A stretch of DNA of 64,000 nucleotides from Auriscalpium vulgare (Eukaryota > Basidiomycota > Agaricomycetes > Russulales > Auriscalpiaceae): the NCBI GenBank assembly GCA_019915015.1, contig JAHBBC010000025.1, positions 186,001 to 250,000 of the forward strand, written 5' to 3'. The position numbers and the translations under genes were made by a program. This document shows positions 56,526 to 64,000 of this stretch, piece after piece. The notes under the pieces were generated by a model. That model made no database searches. It was given only the letters and a program-made list of their open reading frames with translations, and was not told the DNA's origin. The stretch's first letter is position 1; every line of letters begins with the position of its first letter.

Positions 56526-59500
56526 CATTCGACCGACAGTCATTTATTTCCACAGTTAGTCACGATAGTACGTGAAGGCAATTGGCCTTTCCGGCAGACT
56601 ACCAGGTGTAGCTTACTCCGCTTCTACGTTTCTATGTATATGTGTCGGTGAAATTATAAGTTATTGCTGAGCAAGAGACTTTTGTTCTCGAAAAAGGTTT
56701 TTCGCAAAGCTCGTGTCCCGCCTCAGAAGAACCGCTTCACAATGGCTGAGCCGCGACAACGATCACCGCGTAGATGAGCGTGACATGCGGATTTTCTGAT
56801 ACACTCACGCTGTCCCGACTACAGACTCCTCATACGAATGTGGAGCGGTACATCTTCTGCTACGCCGCCTATCAGTCCGGACTACTCGGTGTACTCCGAT
56901 TCGCGCGCACGCGGTGGGTCCAAGCGCACCCAGCATCGCTGGGGCGACTGATGCCGGGCACTGCGAGGAATACCCGCATGCACGGCGCGGAATCCGCCAG
57001 GCGCGCGCGCCTGAGGAATCCGCACGTACCATGCGGCCTCCGCTGAGGCGCGCACGCCACGAGGGTCCTGTAGCCGTCATCTCACTCCAGGAAATACCGG
57101 CGGGAAGCTCTGACAACTTCTAAGATGGTCTGATGTGGACCCTTCGAAAGTTCTGTAGAGGTTTGGTCCCCCGGGAATGACGACTCGAGAAAAAGAATCT
57201 CATGCTTGGATGCCGCCGATGGGACCAAAGGGATGTCCGGGGATGATGTAGAACTGCAATGATGATTCACATAATGATAACGCTTGGAACACTTCTGTAG
57301 GATACTAGGTAGTCATGACGGACGTACCAGAAAACGTTGGCGTCAGAACAGAACACACCGGAAACACCTCCGGGCATGGAATCTCCGCCGTAGTAATCTA
57401 GGCCGTCAGCGACCTTAACGGACCTGACAGCTGGAACTCCTGTGGTGAAGATCCGGCAGGATTGTCGGTGCTGTGGCTTCTCCGATGCGTCAGCAATATC
57501 TCAGGGGATAGTAATGCTCACGAGTGCATCGTGTACGCCCTTTCTACATGTTCTCCTCGTCGACGTCCCCAGAACCACACTCCGAGCCCCTTTACCAGCT
57601 CTATCTCACAGCAGGCGAATGCGTTGTCACCAGCGCGCGCCTTTCTGTGTAGACATGTAGGCATTCCAACAAACCAGGAACGGACATGCGGGGGCGCGCC
57701 ACAAAGGACCATTCGGCTGTCAGGAAATCGGCGAGATGGAGATGATCAATGATAGTCAAGGGCCAGTGTCCAACTCACTCTCAGCGCCAGCGTCAGAAGA
57801 CATGTCGTATGTCGCAACAACGCTCAGCGGCCGCCTGTGCATCGAAACCACGCTCCCTTAATGCAGCAGGCTGAGGCGCTGTACCGGGAGAAGCCGGCGA
57901 GTCGGAGCGCCTCTGAGCGAAAATCTCGGTTCGCCTACGGACTCTGCCGTGCCCGTACCTTCGACTCAGGTGCGACTGCTCGGTGTGTATTGTCACGAGT
58001 TGTTAGCCACCAGGTCTCACTAAATGCCGTGCCACTCACATCATGAACTGCGCCCCTGCGATTGGTCGGCGGGTGGATCCCGGCTCCAGTTTGCAGCCAT
58101 ACCTCGAGAACTCAACCGGACCGCAACTGGAGCCCCATGGGTCCACACCAGCCAGAATGACATCCAAAGCTATCAAGCACACGGATCCACCTGCAGAAGA
58201 TCACCACAAGTCCCGGCTCCCAAGAACCACAGACCGGGTAAGTATTCCCCGCAAACCAGCCGGCGTCGAAGTCCCGGAAATCTGACGGCACTGCACCGTT
58301 CTTCTGCCGAGGGAAATGATACGGAAACGTGTCCAACCCTTCTCGTGTGAGTCTGGTTTCTCATCTGGAAGTTGGCGCCTGCGCACAAACGCTGTGCTGA
58401 TCCAGCGCTCTTTGTTGCTCTCGCGGCGGTCTCAGTAACGCGATACGTTCCATTTCAGGGACATACCCCACGCACCGCCTGCATCCCGCTGCGACTTCTT
58501 GCATCCCTGTGAACTACATCTGTGCGGTATGTTCTGGGACAAGGCGCCGTCGATCGATGACCAGCCCAAAAACCGCCGACAGCCGTATGAGTATAGTCAT
58601 CAAATCAGAAGGTGAGGAAGTCCGTAGTGTGCGGCCGTTGCCTCGATTAGAGCGCACTCTGCAGCTGCAATGCTGTCGATGGTCGTGGACCTGATGCTGG
58701 AGGGATAGTAGAGAACCCTTTCCAGCTGGGAAATCCTGGAGCGCAGCGCGAAGTCAGAGCGTGTCCGACCAATGCTCGCTGTTCGAGCTGTCAGGAAACT
58801 CTGCATATACACGGGGGATGCAGGTACCTCTCTCTGACAGGAATGAGCGCAGGTTTACATGGTAATTAGGTTCAGGACTTGGTCGAATCCTCGAGTGTAC
58901 GCAGGTGGAAAGCGAGCTCAGACGGTGGATGAAAGTGCGGCGATGCGACGGTGACGGTGACTGCGAGACCCTCTCCCGCTCAACGACGTAGTCAACCAAA
59001 GATCGAAAACATACCGTATGTGGCACGAGCAAGTTTGCCTCTGCACAACCTCCACAGTTTTCAAACAGAATTTGACCGGAATTTCGGACACCGAGAGAGC
59101 CCCTTCGGCACACGCCGATATGTGCTCGACACGACGATCGTGATCACCCCTGGAGAGCTGCACAGAGCCGCAGTATGTAGTCCAAGATATATAGCTTCAA
59201 TACACATCCAATGCAGAACATACCTAAGAATTGAACGCGACAGTCAACGCATTCTCCAGCTGCACGCACCCAACGCGCGCTCGAGCTTTTCGCTCATCTC
59301 GCCCAGCACCTCATAGTCTGGCGCCTGCCTAAGATACCTGGGCAGATACATACAGTGTGAGCTCTCTGGGAAGAAAATATTCCAGACATCGCACGCACGC
59401 ATTGACATCTATCGGATCCTCCTTCAGAGCGCGCCTGTCACGCAGGGTCCCCGCTGTGTAGCCCCCCAGCAGATGCGCCACGCAGTTTCCAAACAGCACC

Positions 59501-60479
59501 GCGCGCAGCGTACTAGTTCCTCGGCCATGCAATCATATCCGTTCGGCCGGTTGCTTGACTGACCGGTTGTCTGCGTCCCAGCAATTGACCAGTTGAAAAG
59601 GTGCGTCAAAGAAAGGAGCGAGGGTGTTTGGCTCGGAGATGTGCATGAGAGACTGCGGGCGACTATGGCGAAGCGTGAATCACGGCAATGCCGCGTCCGA
59701 GCCTGCATGGAGGGCACGCGTAAGGCGATGTTGGAAATTAATAGTGCACGCAAAGAGAGTATGTGCGTACGACGGCATCGTCAAACACGTCGTGTTGGCA
59801 TCGCGCCTTGTCTGTAACTTTTAGATTACCTGGCCGTAGTCAACGGACAGGTGAAGGGCGCTGAATTGTTGACATTGGATGTCGAGACGTCGAGGCTCAA
59901 GGATGTGACGGAGGGGAAGGAACGAGCAGTGGAAGGTGCTTGGACTCGGAACACGTGTACAAATGCCAAAGGCCGGCCCTCAAGCTCCACGCGGGCCGGC
60001 CCTCCGCCATCCCCGACGAATTGCCGCCGCTGACGCCCTACTTCACTAACTCCTCGCTGGCATATATTCTCCTAGCTTACTCTTAAGAGGACGATTATAA
60101 CCGGCATCCAAACAGCTTTCGATCCCAGTAATTGGCATTATAGCATCAAAATCTATCCAGCTCGTCATGTACTACGTCTTTGTCATCGGCTCAAGGTCAC
60201 TCTTATCTGCTTAGACTCCAACATTTTCGCTCATTAGGCCTCAGGCCTGGCCCATGACCGGGGCTGCTCACTGTCACTGCTTTACCTTCTCCCCCATCCG
60301 ATAAGTGTGATTCGACCAATCTACCTTCAATGGTCGCTCCAAATGCAGGCATCTAATCCTGCCAACGTCCTGAGATCCAGGTGTGTCGCGCCGGCAATCT
60401 CACTCAACTCACAGCTACGCTAGTCTGGATTTTAGCGTGATCTCATAGGGTGACATAGTTTCTATTCTTACATCGTGCC
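56526..60479. other. Long stretch without a recognised gene
   Basis: Nearly 4 kb in which no complete gene could be supported. Minus-strand fragments at 59329-59520 (LRAVLFGNCVAHLLGGYTAG then EDPIDVNACVRCLEYFLPRE), 58100-58340 and 57240-57450 (VKVADGLDYYGGDSMPGG) look protein-like but could not be joined or named. One or more multi-exon minus-strand genes, or decayed ones, may lie here. Confidence 0.4.
59329..59532 (-). CDS. Unidentified protein-like exon
   Basis: The frame reads TSTLRAVLFGNCVAHLLGGY, TAGTLRDRRALKEDPIDVNA, CVRCLEYFLPRELTLYVSAQ. Residue use looks like a real helical protein rather than random translation, but no family is recognised. A nearby piece in another frame (YEVLGEMSEKLERAL, about 59270-59320) may belong to it after a splice or frameshift. 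No start codon context supports it as a stand-alone gene. Confidence 0.25.
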   Translation of the reverse strand: MHGRGTSTLRAVLFGNCVAHLLGGYTAGTLRDRRALKEDPIDVNACVRCLEYFLPRELTLYVSAQVS

Positions 60480-60783
60480 GTGAGTCACGAAGCTCTCGCC
60501 AACTTCCGAACGCTCCGCGCATGCGCCCTCGTCTGCAAAGCATGGACGCTGCTGAAGACCTAGGACATGAACTTCAACTCGGATGATGTTCACAAGCATG
60601 CCCTTTCACAAGCATGCGCTGGAGGCTCTTCCGTGCGATGCGTTGGAACGCTGTCCTAGGAATGTACGTCCACAGCATTCGCATCATCGGCGATACTAAA
60701 AAGGCCGCCGCCACAAAGGAGTACCTTGCCCTGCTTGCATGCATCCAAATGTAACCGCCCTCGGCATCATTTTCTTCAATGAA
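60480..60783 (+). pseudogene. F-box gene remnant with stops and frameshift
   Basis: The plus strand reads VSHEALANFRTLRACALVCK then AWTLLKT and a stop (F-box core), later GMYVHSIRIIGDTKKAAATK then EYLALLAC, and in a shifted frame HPNVTALGIIFFNE. These are F-box-family segments in the right order with the intervening parts missing and the frame broken. It resembles an F-box subfamily different from the intact copies in the window. Confidence 0.65.
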
Positions 60784-61125
60784 TGACCTTCTTTCCCACA
60801 GCGCCCGTTCAGACTTCTGATAGATGAATCCTCTAGTCAACGTTTCAACTATTTCGCTTAGCGCTCGCAATCAATATCGTGTGCAAATCCTGTGCTATGG
60901 TTTAGTTATTGTACTAGGTGCCGCCGTTCTATTCTGTCATTCTTCTCTTCGGGCACCGCGGTGTCTCACCACACCGAGTTCCGAGGGTGAGTCCCCCACG
61001 CCCGAAGATGCACCTCGAGGGACGGTCCGGGCCTCTCACGGCCGCCTTGAGTTACCGTATAAGCGACTTCCATCCCAACCGACCTGTACATCTCTCGCCC
61101 CTACCTCAAGAGCCTCTCCTTCATT
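60784..61125. other. Upstream region of the hydrolase gene
   Basis: No separate gene supported. In-frame TAA at about 61067 argues that the hydrolase starts at 61126 rather than earlier. Confidence 0.4.
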
Positions 61126-62475
61126 ATGCAGACCGAAGAATTATTTTTCCCGGGCAACGCGGAAGACGGTGCATGGACCATGGCCGTCAAAAAGTACACC
61201 CCGATCGCCAGCAATGAAGCAAAGGCGGAGACTGTGACAATGTTCTTCGCTCACAGTGTCGGTACTCGTAGGTCACCTCTCTGTATGTAATGGCAAATGT
61301 CCGACTCACGCATGAACACTGTAGATAAAGAGACTTGGGAGCCAACGATTGAGCGACTCTTCGAGCTTCAAGCAACTAGTCGCGACTCTAGCATCTTCAT
61401 CGCCGAAGCCTGGTCCATCGATGGGCCCAACCATGGTCACGCCGGGGTCCTCAACGAGCGCGCGTTCTTCGAGCGGCCTCAAGGCATAAGTGCGGGCCAT
61501 AATATCTAGCGTCACGCGCTGTCTGATTGCCGTTTATCCAGCATCGTATGAATGGGCGCGCGGGATGCAGGCGCTCTTCAAATCCGGTCTGATGCGCCCC
61601 GGCACCAAACGTATTGGCGTTGGTCATTCCGCCGGAGCTTGTGCCCTGTAAGCGACTCGTGATTTGCGACTCGCGACGACTGAATTAGACGTATTGCAGA
61701 CTTCTTTCCACGACAGGCTACCAATTAGCTAACCTCCCGTTGGAATTTATCGTCGTCGTCGAACCCCCCATGCTTCCCAAAGAAGTCGTTGCCAAGCTTG
61801 GGTCTGATCCCTCCATGGCCCTGGTGGCCGTAGTGAAGGCCGTTATGGCGCGCCGGGATGTGTGGGCGTCGCGAGAGGACGCAGAACAATGGTTGCAGAA
61901 ACGCGTGCCTTGGAACCGTTGGCATCCTGCCGTCCTTCGGAGCTTCGTGGTGTGTGGCGTTTACGCCTCCAAGTAGAAGCACCATTGATTGTTCCTCACA
62001 TCATCCAGATACACGGCCTGCGAGATCTGCCGAACATGACGCACCCCGATCGAACGACCGGAGTCACGCTTGCCTGCACTAAGATACAGGAGGCCGCAGG
62101 GTTTGGGTACTGGCAGGACGGCCTCGACGCCCTGAAGCGCATGGAAGAAATCTCTGCCACCATCCCAACGTACTGCATTCTCGGTGCGGAGATAGACATG
62201 GTGTGAGTGTAAATACATACGCATGTTTTCACGGCACTGACTGGCACCGCAGTCCTCCGGCTGCTCACAACGCTTGCATAAAGGCAGGACGGTCGTCCGT
62301 TCAGCGTATCGCAGGAGCAGGCCACTCGGTAAGCACCTGGATCCGGCGGTAAACACACTGTTGTTGACCGTTCTGGATACTGTAGGTTGTACAGGAGAAG
62401 CCATATGAGCTCGCATCCGCCATATGGAAAGCTGTGACAGAAAGAGGCTATGACCCTGCGTCTTCTAAGTTGTGA
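61126..62475 (+). CDS. Alpha/beta hydrolase
   Basis: ATG 61126 (MQTEELFFPGNAEDGAWTMA) to TGA 62473-62475, about seven exons joined in frame. Key segments: VTMFFAHSVDKETWEPTIER (oxyanion-side loop), FIAEAWSIDGPNHGHAGVLN, the nucleophile elbow GVGHSAGACAL, FIVVVEPPMLPKEV, a cap region (VPWNRWHPAVLRSFV), GLRDLPNMTHPDRTTGVTLA, ILGAEIDMVPP with the likely acid Asp, and RIAGAGHSVVQEKPYELASA with the catalytic His. Ser, Asp and His are all present, so it may be active. The usual first-exon motif AHGxGxHKE is altered to AHSVDKE by the splice used. Probably soluble and cytosolic. The reaction (ester hydrolysis or similar) is not known. It is convergent with the MFS gene 200 bp downstream. Confidence 0.87.
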
Positions 62476-62680
62476 CCGCTTCCCGTGTTCATTACATATG
62501 GCGAATTGGCACATCACATTACTGTAATCCGTGACTAGGACTTGCGCCGTGAGCGCGGGCTGTAGTGTATGTTCTGGAAAACATGTCGCATAAGCATGAG
62601 GTCTACCGTTCATAAAGTACGCAAGCGAGTAGATAACGACCAAGGAGTCACGAATGAATTGTACTAAGTAAAAACACGAG

Positions 62681-64000
62681 CTAGCCTTTGCTGTCAACCC
62701 TTGTACCAAGCTCCACAGGCTGTTCACCTTCCAAGGTCCACTTCCCATCCTTCTCCGTGTGCAGCGAAAGGTTCGACTGCGGTAAGCTCGAGAGAAGACC
62801 GAGTCCGGCACCGCCGATGAGTACTCTCCAAACGATGGCCAGAGACGACGCAAAGGCCCTTCGAACGTCATCCCTGACGGGTTCTGGGAGCTGCGGGATT
62901 TGCGGGATGACCGCATACGCAATGCTGACTCCCGGCCCGACTCCGATAATTTGATTCAGCGAGTCGGGAAGGCGATGCTGCACGTTGTTCTGAAATATCG
63001 CGCCGCCGATCGTGACACCCCAGATCTACGAAAGAAAGACGGTCAGCACACAGCGACTTGGCAGGACAAGATATATGTACCGGCGTCATGGACCGCAGGA
63101 AGACAAAGAGCGACAGCGCGGGCCCACTGACTGTCACTGGCAGCGGAGCAAGCACGGGGAAGTACGCTGTCGCAAAGACTGCACCTATGCCGGTCCCGAG
63201 GATGATTTGGTACCCAATTGACGTCGCGCGGTGTGTGTTTTCGTCCAAAGAGCTAATGAGCCCCAAGCCAACGATGATGATGCACCAGGCCAGCCAAAGC
63301 TGTACTCGGTAACGCTTCAAGACTCTGACGCTGATGCCTGAGGCAATCGCGCCGAGACCTTGAGCCCAGCAAAGCCCGAATAGCTCGATGCCAGAGCCCG
63401 TAGGTGAGGAGCCCTTGCAGGCTTGGTAGTACACCGGCAGGTAGTCTAAAGGTGTCAGGTCACATTGTCGCGGTGTCTGAATATACTTACAAATAACGGT
63501 CACCAGGATGAGCGAGCTCATCGCAATCTGTAGGTAGCTGGAGACACGTCAGAGATACAGAGGACATTGAACAACATGCGAGGACACTCACCCGCTCGAG
63601 CTATTCCGATTCGAAATGAGAATTCGAGGTATCTGCCAGCGTGTGGGGACCGTTAGGAAGCAGGACACGCGTTCGCGTAGCTAGGGACGAACCATCGGCG
63701 CCGCACAGATGCTCCACTCATAAACAGCAAACGCTATGAGGCCAACGAAGCCCGCACAAATTGAGACCAGAACGGGCGCAGACTTCCATGGATGGATGAG
63801 GCCGCCCCATGTCAGCCCGATCGCGCACGACGTTGTCCCACCAATGACAAGCACATTTCCCCTGCGTACATGTACAATTGTCAGGTAGAATATACTAAGA
63901 ATGGATGGAGACTCGGACGTACACCCAATCTATCTGTGCGAGTTTCGTGCGCCAATGTCCCGCCGGTGTCGGGACTCTCAGACACAGCAGCACAAGTATG
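62681..64000 (-). CDS. MFS transporter, DHA2-like, 5' end beyond the window
   Basis: The minus-strand gene ends at TAG 62683-62681 and its exons continue to the right edge, so the N-terminal half lies outside. Seen from the edge inwards: VPTPAGHWRTKLAQIDWV, NVLVIGGTTSCAIGLTWGGL, FVGLIAFAVYEWSICAAPM, IPRILISNRNSSSG, LQIAMSSLILVTVI, YLPVYYQACKGSSPTGSGIE, GAIASGISVRVLKRYRVQLW, YQIILGTGIGAVFATAYFPV, IWGVTIGGAIFQNNVQHRLP and SIAYAVIPQIPQLPEPVRDD, then a short polar tail. These match the C-terminal eight or so helices of fungal 14-helix drug:proton antiporter-type (DHA2) carriers in the plasma membrane. The substrate is unknown. No break in the visible part. Confidence 0.87.

Noticed and set aside
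1..64000. LTR retrotransposon
   Set aside because: No reverse transcriptase, integrase or paired long terminal repeats were recognised in the window.

Overview
The window is nuclear DNA from a filamentous basidiomycete, probably an Agaricomycete and perhaps a polypore. The genes have many introns of about 50-60 nt with GT...AG borders and GC-rich coding sequence. The families are typical of that group: KDZ transposase with a CxC2 cysteine cluster, PIF/Harbinger, hAT, expanded F-box proteins, DUF6534 membrane proteins and P450 paralogues. The genus is inference; no marker gene fixes it.

Region 1 (1-3.87 kb) holds four uncharacterised minus-strand reading frames. Region 2 (3.88-20.73 kb) is one large DNA transposon of the Kyakuja-Dileera-Zisupton (KDZ) class. 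A 7-bp direct repeat bounds it, its imperfect inverted termini match each other, and inside each end lies a satellite array of a ~20-bp motif with the core AGTATTTACTCC. The two arrays are mirror images. Between them are a multi-exon KDZ transposase (minus), a small coiled-coil gene (minus), a decayed Ala/Pro-rich gene (minus) and an eight-exon companion gene (plus) whose splicing could be followed to its stop. A complete PIF/Harbinger transposon (8516-11903, perfect 68-bp terminal inverted repeats, ATT target duplication) is nested in the KDZ transposase gene; removing it and one ATT restores the transposase frame.

Region 3 (20.7-25.3 kb) is debris: a truncated hAT transposase, CGA-rich sequence and the tail of an F-box gene. 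Region 4 (25.3-51.4 kb) is gene-rich: five F-box-type genes or large fragments, an MFS transporter of monocarboxylate type, three intact paralogous cytochrome P450s in alternating orientation with homologous upstream DNA, and an aldo/keto reductase. Region 5 (51.4-64 kb) has a DUF6534 seven-helix-type membrane protein, a long stretch with little recognisable, an F-box pseudogene, an alpha/beta hydrolase and a DHA2-type MFS transporter that runs off the right edge.

P450s, reductase, hydrolase and transporters together look like tailoring and export genes for a small molecule, but there is no core synthase here, so a biosynthetic cluster is only a hypothesis. The best candidate for an undescribed system is the KDZ element: its mirrored satellite ends and the repeated association of transposase and companion gene.
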